The notes below the pieces were generated by a model that was not told the DNA's origin, did not search any database, and saw nothing but the letters and a program-made list of their open reading frames with translations. Shown one piece after another: positions 1 to 64,000 of a DNA stretch of 64,000 nt (positions are counted from its first letter, which is position 1; every line of letters begins with the position of its first letter). The position numbers were made by a program, and so were the translations under genes. This DNA comes from Synaphobranchus kaupii (lineage: Eukaryota; Chordata; Actinopteri; Anguilliformes; Synaphobranchidae): positions 100,211,743-100,275,742 of the forward strand of contig CM056377.1 of NCBI GenBank assembly GCA_029718625.1, in the 5' to 3' direction.

Positions 1-225
1 GCAGCCAAAGTGAGATTCTTATTTTTTTTTATTGCATCATGGGCTTCTGTCTGTGATGCCACAGTAAAACCTAGACTGGCTAACTTTTGTTTTTAAGGGC
101 AGTGCTTCATGAATCTTCATTTAGAGAGAGTTTGTTAAGGGTCGCTCCTCTGGGTGGGTGTGGTTTTTAGGATTTAGTACATTTCCAATGTTATTTGTCT
201 TCTGACCATCTCCTCTGTGCTGAAG

Positions 226-54395
<54,170 letters not shown>

Positions 54396-54860
54396 AGATG
54401 AAGAAACTTGTGCTAATTTATTCATGTGTAAATATTGGTCTCTTCAAAAGCCAGTGTTCTTTCAGTAAGTGAAAAGCTAAAGTGTTAAAAGTTTGGTACT
54501 TCATTCCAATCTTATTCGTTTACAGATAACCTGTTACACAATCAGTGGATTTTAAAGTGGGTCTTATTGCGATGTGTCAGATATGGGTTCAATTACTTGT
54601 GTGCACTTTTTTTTTTTTAAACTGTGTCCGAATGCATTTTACTAGACAAGGTACAACTTGAAAGTTTACTATTTAATCCAAAAAGAAAAACAAGCAAAAA
54701 ATGTAACACTATTTATCATGTAATGGTCTATCATTTTTAGTTAGATTTTGTTAAATTAGGAAAATGTTTTAAACATGTCCTCAGAAATAGTTTATGTAGT
54801 TTTTGTTTACTTTAAATATTTTACTAAATAAATATTTTAATGTCTTGAGTCAATGCATTG
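54396..54860 (+). other. dock7: DOCK7 3' UTR
   Basis: AT-rich non-coding sequence after the DOCK7 stop. The canonical polyadenylation signal AATAAA is at 54827-54832, so cleavage is expected roughly 54845-54860. The end is inferred; no transcript data are available. Confidence 0.6.
54827..54832 (+). promoter_or_regulatory. dock7: DOCK7 polyadenylation signal AATAAA
   Basis: Perfect hexamer about 430 nt after the stop codon, followed by a GT-containing stretch. Confidence 0.6.
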
Positions 54861-56029
54861 TGATTGGCGTCCCCCAACAAAAGTAACTTATTTCCTGTGT
54901 ATGCTGGTGTTTAATGAGAGTACAAGACAATCGCCTAGCAGGGCAAAGCCATTGAAAAGACAGTGACCATTATTTTTACATGTGAAAGGCACAAGTCCAG
55001 TCACCTGGGCCAGATTTGTTCAGTGAGTCTGGATTGTCCTCATAGGAACCAATGAAAATGACTCAGTTGATCTTGTGATAAACAGTACCACAGGAAGGGT
55101 TATTTATGGGTGTAGTTCTAAAGCCTGGGCTGCATTCGAATAGTCAAATTTGAGCAAGGAAGGATCTATTCGAATGCAGCCCTGGAGTTGTGGGGCACAA
55201 TGGTGACAGGCACATTTAGATGCAAGGGAAGCATGTGTTGCAACTGTAAGAGGAATTGGTATGTTGAAATTAAAGAATTAAAAATAAATGTAATCCCTAA
55301 TATTTCACACTGCTGGATGACAAAATCAGGTTTTCATGACATTACACCAAACTGTACAGTACTGTTGCAGGAATATATCCAAATTAAATCAATTCATCTT
55401 TACCTGAAGCAGATGTTTGTGTTCATCTGAATTATTCAATAGGTTTAATATAAATCGATCTTTCCCTGTGTAAAATTACCACTTATTGTTACTCAGATAA
55501 TTAAAAGTACAAGGGCACAGCTTTATTCCCCACATTACCTTCACTACAAACATCACTGTCTATCTGTTCTGGTTATTATCCCTGGATTAAGTATTGAGCT
55601 GTACAGTCTGTGTCATTCATTACAGTTGAAGGTGAGTACTGTTAAAATCTAAAACTTTTATTTACAGCAGTAGTTATTGTGTGGCGGTTACATCCTAAAA
55701 TGGCAAAGGAGCTGAAAATACCAAGCTTACAAGAATATATTGCATTTGTAGAAATCTAAAATGGAAAAAAGATATGGGAAAATACAGTACCCAATACAGA
55801 ATTTCAAGTTCATTTGACACCTTACAGTATCTTATAAACCGTAAGTGCCAAAGTGCTATACAAACAAGGGCCCAAATAGATCATGACTGTGACTCTACTC
55901 AAACTGTGCAAAAGGACAAAGCTGAGAAAATAGGCTTTTCATGCCCCACATAGGCTATGAACATCACCATCTCTCACACTAGAGAAGAGCCAAAAGCACT
56001 GACACCGTAATATGACAGAATAATGTGCT
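54861..56029. other. Gap between convergent DOCK7 and USP1, including USP1 3' UTR
   Basis: No coding exon is seen. The right part to about 55500-55650 is the expected USP1 3' UTR. The left part is short intergenic sequence without a recognised element. Confidence 0.6.
55522..55527 (-). promoter_or_regulatory. usp1: Possible USP1 polyadenylation signal (distal)
   Basis: AATAAA on the minus strand about 500 nt after the USP1 stop. A proximal AATAAA lies at 55657-55662. Either could define the 3' end. Confidence 0.4.
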
Positions 56030-56771
56030 TTACTCTTGGCATACTTTCTTATAGAAGAGAAGGTAGGGGGTGGATGTTGTGCAGGTCTCTGGAGAGCAGG
56101 CGTTCAGAAAGTCCTTCTCATCATAGAATCTCACTTCAGAGTCGTCAAACAGCATCCACTTCCCCTCATAGTCCAGCAGGCTACCCAGAGCCAGGTTTGA
56201 GCCGGTCTCTTCAGACCCCACACACCCTTCACCAGCGTCACCACCAAGGTTCCCGCTCTTTTGGACCGCGCCGTCGTCGTCTCCCGTGCTGCCTGTCCGC
56301 TCGCTCTTCACACCTTCAGCTGGCGCACTTGCGGCCTTGTCTGGATTGGTTTGCTTGCCGGCCCCCAGTTCGAAGCTGGAGACGCTCCTTTGTCCTCCTA
56401 AGAGGCCCACCCCTTCTGAGCCCTTCTTGCTGCCTACTTTACCAGCGGCGGTGGGGGCGGCGACCTGCACTTTGGGGCCGATGCTGAAGGAGACCTCTCC
56501 GTCGTCATACTCCTGATGGGGGCCGTAGGGCCGCGCCTCTTCCTCTGCATCCTCCGCCCGCTGCTGCGGTGGCGGCGGCACCTCCTTCAGGTCCATCATC
56601 TTGATGAAGGCGGTGTAGTGGCCACTGCTGATGGTGATCCCGCTGTGCATGACCACGGCAAACAGCTCGTAGTGCTCCTTGGAGGGCCTGGTGCCCCACT
56701 CCTCCAGGGACAGCTTCAGAGGGGTCTGCAATGGGGTGTTCACCTTGAACAGACCAGCGTATGGCTCAATC
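56030..56771 (-). CDS. usp1: USP1 coding exon 8 (His/Asp boxes, autocleavage motif, stop)
   Basis: Completes Glu, then reads IEPYAGLFKVNTPLQTPLKL to YLLFYKKVCQE and TAA. The acceptor is gctgggtag. It holds SSGHYTAF, GLLGGQRS and LFDDSEV. The stretch between them (PPPPQQRAEDAEEEA and the TGSTGDDDG region) is weakly conserved. Confidence 0.96.
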
Positions 56772-59700
56772 CTACCCAGCGCAAAAACCAAAGCCACGTG
56801 TTAGGACACATACTGCACATGGAGTCAGTTTGATTTAAGAGTAACTTGTTTGCAAATGAATGTAGGCAAATGCTCACTTCACTCAAGCCAGGCACCAGGA
56901 GACTTACTCTGAGCTGCTTGCTGCAAAGCACTTGAGATGAATGGTCACAACTTCTGGGGTTTTGTCGAATAAGAGGCTTCTCTCTGCCTCAGCGTAGTGG
57001 TGGCAGGTCTCACAGAAGTACTTGTCTTGCCCCACTATCCTCTCCACTGATGCAAACTGGGAGATGGCCCACTTCAGGGTCTTCAGCTCCAGCTTAGGGT
57101 CTGGAGAAACTGAAAACGACGCATTATGAGCAATGTTTGGTACCTGTGAATGCTCAGAGGATTTAGTAAGGGGGTTTCATTTAAATGCACTGGTTCTGAC
57201 CGGTTTGTGAAGGTGTCAGACCTCTAAGCAAGGGGTGGGAAGCACTGTGCCTGTAAGGTCAGTGTGTATGCAGGTTTTTTTACAGCACCAATTACCCTGG
57301 CTCAGTTAGTTAATTAGATGTATAAACCAACACTGGATGTAGATTAGACCGGAGAAAAGCATTTAATTTAGGGACACAAGAACATTCAGCTATCATCCCA
57401 AGTTTACAAGTTTATATAACTTAAATGTGAGACCACATAAATGATTGCATAATTAAACAAATAAGAGCAGAAGTTGGTGCAAACCCAGAAACCCTCCTCG
57501 CCTATTCCTGCTCTGAGCTTGTGCGACCGGTGAGTGCGTGTGCGAGAGAAGACGCTCACTCTCAGTGCTGCCATTGAGAGTGCCGGGCTCATCCTCCTGC
57601 ACGGGCACGCTGATGTCCTGGAAGTCCTCCCTCCTCTCAGTGTAGCACTCGCACTCCAGACAGCGCGTCCGCAGGACCAGCTGACCCTGGAACATGCGCT
57701 CCATCATGTCAAAGCTGTGCGCCGCGTCTGTGGAGGAGAGAGACGGCCACAACTTGTGAGAGGCTGGGCACGTGCAGTGGAAACGGGAAACAGAACCCGG
57801 AATGAAAGGACACCAACCTTCCTCCTTTGACTTTCCTTTCTCCTCTGTGGGTTTCTGGAGCGGCTGGGTTGGGGAGTGGCCGACCTCTGCTGCGCCGTCC
57901 TCGGTCTTGCAGGGGAGGGAGTTTCCCTTCTCCTCTTCGCCGCCGGCCTCGCCTTTGCCTCCCACGTGGGAGCTGATCCGGCCCATGCTGCAGAACTTGG
58001 AGAAGATGCTGGGCTGTTTCCTGGAGGGCTTTAACCAGCTCAGCCTAGAGTGCTTCTTCCTCTTGTTTGGGCCTTTGGAGGTGTCGTTGCCCTTACCTTC
58101 CTCCTTGCTCTCCTCCTCCTCGGCATCCTCTATGGGTCTCTCCACGCTGATCTCACTGGAGGACTTCCGCTTCGACCGGGTGAAATGTCCGCTGTCCTCT
58201 GTGGATTTTTTGGTTTTGACGGGTTTGGACTTCTTTTTGGCGTTACCTGCCTCCGTGTCGCTTTTCCTCTTCCCATTCGCCTGACCCTCCAGGTTTTCCT
58301 CTTGCCCCTCCAGGTTTTCCTCTTGCCCTGGGTCTTTTGGCGGACTCTCAGCAGTGCCACTGGTGGCCTCAGAAGTGGTATTCTCCAGTCCTGCAGCTCG
58401 CTCTTCCCGCAGTTCCCGAGGCTGATCGGCAAAGTCCTCTTCACTCTTGTGCTCCTTCTTTATGGTCTCACAAGCTTCCTGAATGTATCCTAGAATGCAC
58501 TGAAGCACCTCTTGGGCATCATGCTGCAAGTATCCCTCATACATAGGGTTCAGCTGCCTGTGTAACAACACGAACATCTTAATCACACAACACAGGAAGC
58601 ACTTCAATTTTAGAATTTTCAATTGTATTTGTAGGGATTGTCCCATTACTGCAACATCATTCTGTGAATTGTCCCATAATTCTGTGATGATACCTGTGGC
58701 TTAGTTGGTAGAGCATTGCGCTAACAACACAATGGTTATGGATTCGATTCCAGGGGGGTTCCATATACTGAAAATTATGCATTCATATACTGTACGTCGC
58801 TTTGGATAAAAGCGTCTGCTAAGAAGCAGGGTATGAAATTAACTTTTCACAGGGCTTTTTTTTTTGCCCCCCTTAACTGATTTTCAAGGACATTTTTTCA
58901 CATTTCGGGGGCACTGACATGTTATGATGATTAACATGATTTTTTTTTTTAAACTCAATGGCATCCAAAATACTTTTTCATTTAATCATTAAATTCACAT
59001 AATTTAGGATATGCAACCAAATATTAAATAGGATGACTATTTAAGTTTGTTAATTTGTCCAATTAATTTTCGTCCCCTAAAATGGGGGGGGGGGTGGGGG
59101 TGGGGGGTGGGGGTGGGGGTGTATAAAAAAGGCTACAATTGCTACACGGTTCACCCGATATGGATGTAAGAATCCTCAAATTAAAGCTGAAAGTCTGCAC
59201 TTTAACCTGATAAGTCACTGTTCCATTTCAAATCCAATGTTCTGGAGTACAGAGCCAAAACAACAAAAAATGTGTCACTGCCCGAATACTTTCCGTCCCC
59301 ACCGTATATGATTCGGCACGTACGCAAGTGTAAAAGTATGTGATGGTTCAAAAACTTTTACACCAATTTAGGTGGTTTTTCACCTGAATGTGAGAAGGCA
59401 TTTCAGCGACTTTTCAACGTAAAAATGTTCACTGGGAGGCAGATGTTAAAACTTTGCTGCTAACGTTACTTCCCTCAGAATCGTTTGACACAGGCGTGAT
59501 GTTTAATTCTGTGTGGGTTCTGGGTTTAATTGGTATTACCACATTTTGTGCAGTCAACATCACATCTAGCGAACTGTCTTATTGATAAGACAGTTCGCTG
59601 GCACTCTGGAGTCAGTAGGCTACAGTAGTAGGCGATGTAGCATACCTCAACAAACAGCGCTTTTCAATCGGTTGCTTGTTTTACGTTTATTTCATCAAAA

Positions 59701-61911
59701 TATTACTTTTTGCAATACATTTTGCCCGTGCGTGCCCACATGATCGCCTATGGTTCAGATATTTATCAGATATTTGGTTCAGATTAACTTGAAGCCAGCT
59801 TGAATAGGCTATATTAATAAAATACAAAATAAATCTTTGAGACACCCACCTGTTAAAATGAACACAAAAAAAGCTTATAAATGTACACAAAAATAATGGT
59901 GGGTCTGTGCTAGATTTTGTTTTAACATCTTGATCACTTTTGGGTGTAGTATTATTTTTAATTAAGTACGGACCGAGTAGGCTAGTCATGTGACTGGCTG
60001 GTGCGCTGTTCTCTTCAGTTCGGCGGTTTTTTTTAATTTTCTTTTTTACTTGGTAACGAACCCAGTCTTGGAAATTGTGAGTAAAAATTATCAATTTTAT
60101 TTTGAAAATGTAGAGAAGTAAAAGTGAAAGTAAACAAAGTTAACTACTTGAGTAAAGTACAAAGTTGTCAAAACTACTTAAGTAGGCTACAATAACTTTA
60201 CTTTACAACACGTTATATGATCACCGTCCTCGTTGATCCCAACCCAGTCCAATTTCCAGGACTCCACTGTTGAGCGCTTTACATATTTGTTTGGTGGTGG
60301 TGGGACCTTTGTTTCTCCATGTAACGTTATTGTCGGCTTTTGTATGGCCTTCGTTGTGGGTAGGCTACTAGAAGACGTCCCGTGCTGCTAATGTCGTTAG
60401 CACAACCACAACGCCGCAGCAGATGCAGCTAACGTTCCCAATGGTGGGACCATAGAGGAGAGACTCGTCGGCTTTTGATCAGAAGGGATTACAAATCTAC
60501 GTCTTTCACTCTTCATCATAGTAACGTTATGCTATTCTTTACTATTTCTAACGTATTATCAATGTTTCCAGACATTTTCGTGACAGGAAAAAAACTATAT
60601 AAACCATAAAAATGCCCTCGAAAATGTCAAGGGCATTTTTTGCCCCCCTTAGCTGATTTGAGGGCAAGCCCCCGTTAATTTCAAATCCTGCTAAGATGCA
60701 TGTATTAAGATTATTAGATCATCCATCAATTAACGGCGCAGACTATGATGCACACCTTCGGAAGCTTATGCACCCAACCGCTGCTTACTTTCCATCTGCA
60801 GCCCATCAGCCGAGCCTTGCAGGAGCTGTTGTGCAGTGAAACAGAAACAGCTGACTCTTCCCCACGGCCGCATATAGCTCTAGCAGTGTCAGGACCGTTG
60901 GGTGCGTTGCATAATTGAGAGGGAGCGTTTATCTGGTCGGGCCACCCCAAGGCACGCATAAACATTTGCCCGTGGCGCCAGTTTAAAATTTACCGGAGTA
61001 TGTTGAGCAGTCTGCGTGGTGGAGTGGCAAGCTCTCCGTCGCTGTGTTTCTCAGGGTTTAGCAGGAAGCTGGACTGCAGCTGCTCCAGTGAGAGGATCAA
61101 GCTGTGAAAACTCCCTAGCAGTTCCATGTTCACTGGTAAATTTGGCTCAGCACCCTCCAGCTGTTTCAATGGCAAACATATTTCATCAAAGTAAGAACCG
61201 TTGGGAGGAGATTAGCAAAAGAAAACTGAATATTTAAAAGAATATCAAACCTGGTCATTTTTTACAACATTGTTCTTCAGATTGTCTTTCATTTTTGACA
61301 GCAACGTGTACAACCTTTTAATGCCATCTTTAAACCCAGGGCAGTGGTATAGCACCTAATTGGAGAGAGAAATTACATGTTGGCCTAATATGATAACACA
61401 CTGTTCAAAACTGCACACGACTGTTAACAATCTTAAACACAATTCACTGCATAAAGAATTCCACTTTTTGCTTCCATTGAAAGGACTGCAATAATCAAAC
61501 CATACCTGCAGAATGCTGTTCAGATAACAGGTGTTCCCAAGGTTATTTAACCCAACAAAAGGCACTAGGCACTCTCTTCTCTCACAAGTAAGAGTGGAGG
61601 GTTGATGTGGGGCTGGTACCACCTGGTCACAGCTAAAAGGATGGAACAAAGTTCTACGTTATTTGTATCAATCAAGTAATGATTATCATTATGTAATCCT
61701 CAAAACTACATGATGATCAGGATTATACTAACTCGTTTTTCAGAATTTCAGGTCCTTCGAATTCTGCCGTCTTCTGGTATTCCTCTTGCATTTCAGAGAA
61801 ATCTAAGGCACGTTTGGTCTCTTTCTTCTGGAAGAATTTAAGGGACAGCCTGCTCTTCTTTATAGGGCTGGCAGTAGCTGCCATTGTGCAATCACTCTGC
61901 AGCCCAGGCAT
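56030..61911 (-). CDS. usp1: Ubiquitin-specific protease 1 (USP1), eight coding exons
   Basis: USP1 is a nuclear cysteine deubiquitinase that with UAF1/WDR48 removes monoubiquitin from FANCD2 and PCNA (family knowledge). The spliced CDS is complement(join(56030..56771, 56908..57109, 57560..57727, 57818..58557, 60994..61160, 61251..61355, 61506..61632, 61733..61911)), 2430 nt, 809 residues; the human protein has 785. The N-terminus SRLSLKFFQKKETKRALDF is conserved. The Cys box GLNNLGNTCYLNS puts the nucleophile at about Cys95. The His box SGHYTA gives His614, and LFDDSEV gives Asp772/773. CLEC and CETC pairs form the zinc-ribbon part of the fingers. Residues of about 220-440 are a long charged, Lys/Glu/Ser-rich insert. 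The autocleavage motif GLLGGQ (Gly688-Gly689) is kept. It converges tail to tail with DOCK7, as in mammals. Confidence 0.96.
56908..57109 (-). CDS. usp1: USP1 coding exon 7
   Basis: Completes Ile, then reads SPDPKLELKTLKWAISQFAS to KCFAASSS plus two bases of Glu. The acceptor is gttttcag and the donor gtaagt. FCETCHHYAEAERSLLFDK carries the second zinc-ribbon cysteine pair. Confidence 0.95.
57560..57727 (-). CDS. usp1: USP1 coding exon 6
   Basis: Reads DAAHSFDMMERMFQGQLVLR to GTLNGSTE and leaves one base. The acceptor is ctccacag and the donor gtgagc. The CLECE pair is the first half of the zinc ribbon, and DISVPVQEDE is conserved. Confidence 0.95.
57818..58557 (-). CDS. usp1: USP1 coding exon 5 (catalytic core plus charged insert)
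   Basis: Completes Arg, then reads QLNPMYEGYLQHDAQEVLQC through a long Lys/Glu-rich insert to KGKSKEE and leaves one base. The acceptor is ttacacag and the donor gttggt. NGKRKSDTEAGNAKKKSKPV resembles the mammalian nuclear localisation segment. EENLEGQ occurs twice in tandem. Confidence 0.96.
58684..60717 (+). mobile_element. tRNA-derived SINE, split by a hAT element
   Basis: Pol III box A (TGGCTTAGTTGG, 58697-58708) and box B (GGATTCGATTCC, 58740-58751) are followed by the fish SINE tail gtcgctttggataaaagcgt. The tail breaks after ctgctaag at the hAT insertion and resumes at 60691 (ctaagatgcatgta). Lacking an intact cloverleaf 3' end, it is not a tRNA gene. Confidence 0.8.
58827..60690. mobile_element. 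hAT-like element inside the SINE, USP1 intron 4
   Basis: Ends CAGGGTATGAAATTAAC and GTTAATTTCAAATCCTG are inverted repeats. Flanks ctaagaag and ctaagatg form a decayed 8-bp target duplication. It carries a G-rich tract (59083-59120) within a copy of the repeat also found at 53.85 kb. Confidence 0.75.
60994..61160 (-). CDS. usp1: USP1 coding exon 4
   Basis: Reads LEGAEPNLPVNMELLGSFHS to RRLLNIL plus two bases of Arg. The acceptor is tgaaacag and the donor gtaaat. It contains the conserved LEQLQSSFLLNPEK. Confidence 0.96.
61251..61355 (-). CDS. usp1: USP1 coding exon 3
   Basis: Thirty-five codons, VLYHCPGFKDGIKRLYTLLS to NVVKNDQ, phase 0 at both ends. The acceptor is ccaattag and the donor gtttga. 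No ATG-initiated ORF reveals this exon; it was found from the VLY.CPGFK motif following SILQ. Confidence 0.92.
61506..61632 (-). CDS. usp1: USP1 coding exon 2 (catalytic Cys box)
   Basis: Completes Asp, then reads CDQVVPAPHQPSTLTCERRE to YLNSILQ. The acceptor is ccttttag and the donor gtatgg. It contains the nucleophile in GNTCYLNS. Confidence 0.96.
61733..61911 (-). CDS. usp1: USP1 coding exon 1
   Basis: Reads MPGLQSDCTMAATASPIKKS to EILKN plus two bases of Asp. The donor is gttagt. MPG at the start matches the vertebrate N-terminus. An acceptor tttttttctag upstream suggests this exon also carries about 48 nt of 5' UTR (to 61959). Confidence 0.92.
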
Positions 61912-62830
61912 TTTAATCTTCAGGTAAAAGTATCAATTTCTCTCAGCTTTTTACTCAATCTAGAAAAAAAACAAATGCTACTCACTTAATCCATTGTACA
62001 AAAATAAAAAAATAATATGATGCATTCAGATTAGTTAGTTAAAGTTAAAATGAATGATAACGAGTTCTGCCATGGCTCTGAAAAATAAGACAACCGAATG
62101 GCGCACCATTGAAAGCATTTTCGGTACTGTGAATATTTATGCAAACAACAAATTATAGCATGACGCTTAAAAAAGACAAAATTGGTTGATAAAACTGATG
62201 GAATCAGTTAGCTTGTACTAAATATATAATTTACGTCTATCAATGTCTGTCCAATGCAGACATTCAGCCATTCATTTCAACTTCTTTCCGAAGCGTAAAT
62301 TTGCGCATGCGCTGTATGTTCACTACGACGATCACTTCGCAGCATTTTTTAAACGTTGACACTTGAGCATTTCTCTTATACTCTGGCCATTTACTCACAC
62401 TCGTTCTAGAATACGAACATCGCACTTAATCACGTTTAATGCAGGAATTTCTATTAGGCTACCAAGCCACCCCATAAATTACTAGCTAACGTTAGCGTTA
62501 AAACATTGCTAGCTAACGAACGCTTTGATAACCTATCTAAATTGCTGCTCACGTTTGTTTTTGTTATTGGTTGGAAAAAAATGTTAACTTGCTAAAAGTA
62601 CCCCACTAAAAACAACTCATCTTGTAACCTCGAACACGATTTTGTAATTATTAATGGATATCTAATGCGTATTGTATTTGTTAGCTAGCTAGCAAGATAT
62701 GGCACTGCTTAGACACGACTGAACGAAACGAGACCACACCATCACCAACTTAAACAACTAATTTACCGGCTAACACCATGGTAAATAATGAGCAATGCAC
62801 AACAGCCAAGCATGGTATACACTGACTCAC

Positions 62831-62880
62831 CCACTCCAGTGTAGAACACATTGTAAATTTCCTGCTTATGAAGGAATTAT
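62831..62880 (-). other. usp1: Probable USP1 non-coding first exon
   Basis: A strong donor, tgg followed by GTGAGT, lies on the minus strand at 62825-62830, downstream of promoter motifs. Together with the acceptor tttttttctag (61960-61970) it would join a non-coding first exon to coding exon 1. The 5' border is only estimated. Confidence 0.45.
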
Positions 62881-62926
62881 CCAATTCATTTGCAAACAAT
62901 TTTATAACGCAGGATTCAATGTATAA

Positions 62927-62934
62927 TTTGGCGC
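62927..62934 (-). promoter_or_regulatory. usp1: E2F-type site TTTGGCGC, USP1 promoter
   Basis: A perfect TTTSSCGC E2F consensus (GCGCCAAA on the minus strand) lies between the CCAAT box and the predicted first exon. Cell-cycle regulation of USP1 is known in mammals; the link to this site is inference. Confidence 0.5.
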
Positions 62935-62977
62935 TTTTTCCGACAACAAGACCCCGCGCCCGCAGACACCTCCTGCG

Positions 62978-62982
62978 ATTGG
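62978..62982 (-). promoter_or_regulatory. usp1: CCAAT box, USP1 promoter
   Basis: ATTGG on the plus strand reads CCAAT on the minus strand, about 45 bp upstream of an E2F-type site. The spacing fits the upstream part of a cell-cycle promoter driving USP1. Confidence 0.5.
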
Positions 62983-63829
62983 CCAGCGATTCGGCCTGCG
63001 GTATAAAAGTAGATGATACAATATTGATCATTTATGGTTGACTAAATTGAGAAAAATTATATTAGTGTAATATTTCAAACAAAAAATGTAAACGCTAAAC
63101 TTTAAATCGGGCTACATTCTTAGACATACTCTAAACGCCTTTGTGCCACGTGACCGTTTGGGCGAACAGAACCGCCATATTTATAGGGGGGAAGTTGTTT
63201 GTGTGGACTCAGTGAGAGTCGATCATCTTTATCTAACAACTTACATTATAACGTTAAGTGACAAACAGTGCAAGTTACTAGGAATACCATATACATGCGA
63301 ATACAACATACTTATTTCACGCCCTTTATTTCCAGAATTAAGTGAGCAAAATACCTTTAAAAACATGTTCTGAGGTGATTGTATCAATGAGGTGGGGTTG
63401 TATTCTTGGAATAATATAGGCCTACTACACAGTCATTCGAGGAATACATAAAGTTATCAATCATGATTATTGCAGGTATTATAGGTTCTTCACGTTCCGT
63501 TTCTAGGTTAACCGTTTGGCCACACATTTTAACCACAAAGGTGAACAGTTTGAAATAACGCACAATACCCAACTTAAATGACACGGTTTGGCCACAAGAG
63601 GGCAGTCTTTGTTGTAAATTCGGAGCACTAAGCCTACTGCTAAGAGGGCATCTCTAAATTGATTTGTTTAAAAAATGTGTGGAATATTTCAGTAATTTGT
63701 ACAACATCTTTTGTTAAATCATTTGTTTTTGTTTGTTTCAAATCTTGGGGTGAATACATTCTCGTTCCTGTTGATTAATGGAGAAAATAATACGTACAAT
63801 AATACATACATAATACATAAATACCTTTG
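62983..63829. other. Upstream of USP1, no gene recognised
   Basis: No exon or element was identified. A plus-strand TATAAAA is at 63002-63008, next to the USP1 CCAAT box, without a credible downstream coding region. Confidence 0.5.
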
Positions 63830-64000
63830 AGGCTTTCAACTGACCCTTATCCAGAGCGATACACAGCTTATATTCTTTTTTTGAAATGCAGTCCTGTTAT
63901 ACAGCTGGATATTTAGGAAACTGAAGTGTAGCCTACCTTGCCAAATGGCAGTGCCTCATGTGGGGGTCGAAGCTTCAAACTTGGAGTTCTAAGACCAGCT
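63830..64000 (-). mobile_element. SINE-like fragment at the window edge
   Basis: cccttatccagagcgatacac and gcagtgcctcatgtgggggtcgaa match the layout of the fish SINE family noted at 34265. It is truncated by the window end. Confidence 0.45.

Noticed and set aside
57534..58493. Plus-strand ORFs of 98-170 codons
   Set aside because: Antisense shadows of USP1 coding exons 5 and 6.
58690..58760. Possible tRNA gene
   Set aside because: Box A and B are present, but the 3' side does not pair as a tRNA and runs into a SINE tail.
63002..63373. TATAAAA and a 76-codon ORF on the plus strand as a divergent gene
   Set aside because: The ORF has no recognisable domain, and the TATA-like string alone is weak evidence.

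Overview
The window is nuclear DNA of a ray-finned fish, almost certainly a teleost. It has vertebrate-type introns with GT-AG borders, microsatellites and several minisatellites. It also carries many fish-type transposable elements: hAT, Tc1, TTAA-target and Harbinger-like elements, tRNA-derived SINEs, and LINE fragments whose reverse-transcriptase C-terminus is still readable. The species cannot be named from the sequence alone.

Three protein-coding genes are present, in an arrangement I know from mammals. DOCK7 (plus strand) enters from the left edge and runs to its stop at 54395. I traced 40 coding exons totalling 5283 nt, about 1760 residues, that is everything except roughly the first 370-380 residues. 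Every exon junction keeps the reading frame. ANGPTL3 (minus strand, seven coding exons, 11626 down to 4738, about 466 residues) sits wholly inside one 17.2-kb DOCK7 intron (2595-19824). USP1 (minus strand, eight coding exons, 61911 down to 56030, 809 residues) converges on DOCK7 tail to tail. It has a likely non-coding first exon and a CCAAT/E2F-type promoter near 62.83-62.98 kb.

Layout: 1-2594, DOCK7 exons 1-4; 2595-19824, giant intron with ANGPTL3 and several transposons, including a three-layer nest at 15.83-19.36 kb; 19825-48980, DOCK7 exons 5-39 covering the rest of DHR-1, the middle of the protein and most of DHR-2; 48981-54352, an intron dominated by a 3.5-kb minisatellite and a palindromic repeat cluster; 54353-54395, last DOCK7 exon; about 54400-56029, the two 3' UTRs and a short intergenic gap; 56030-62900, USP1 with a hAT element inside a SINE in its largest intron; 62900-64000, USP1 upstream region with no recognised gene.

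Functionally the genes are unrelated: DOCK7 is a Rac/Cdc42 exchange factor, ANGPTL3 a secreted inhibitor of lipoprotein lipase, and USP1 a deubiquitinase of the DNA-damage response. Their linkage is one of conserved position. I found no new multi-gene system. The unusual signals are a DOCK7 microexon paired with tandem splice acceptors, an ANGPTL3 linker without a furin-type site, an intronic minisatellite whose unit resembles a 3' splice site, and transposon insertions very close to exons.
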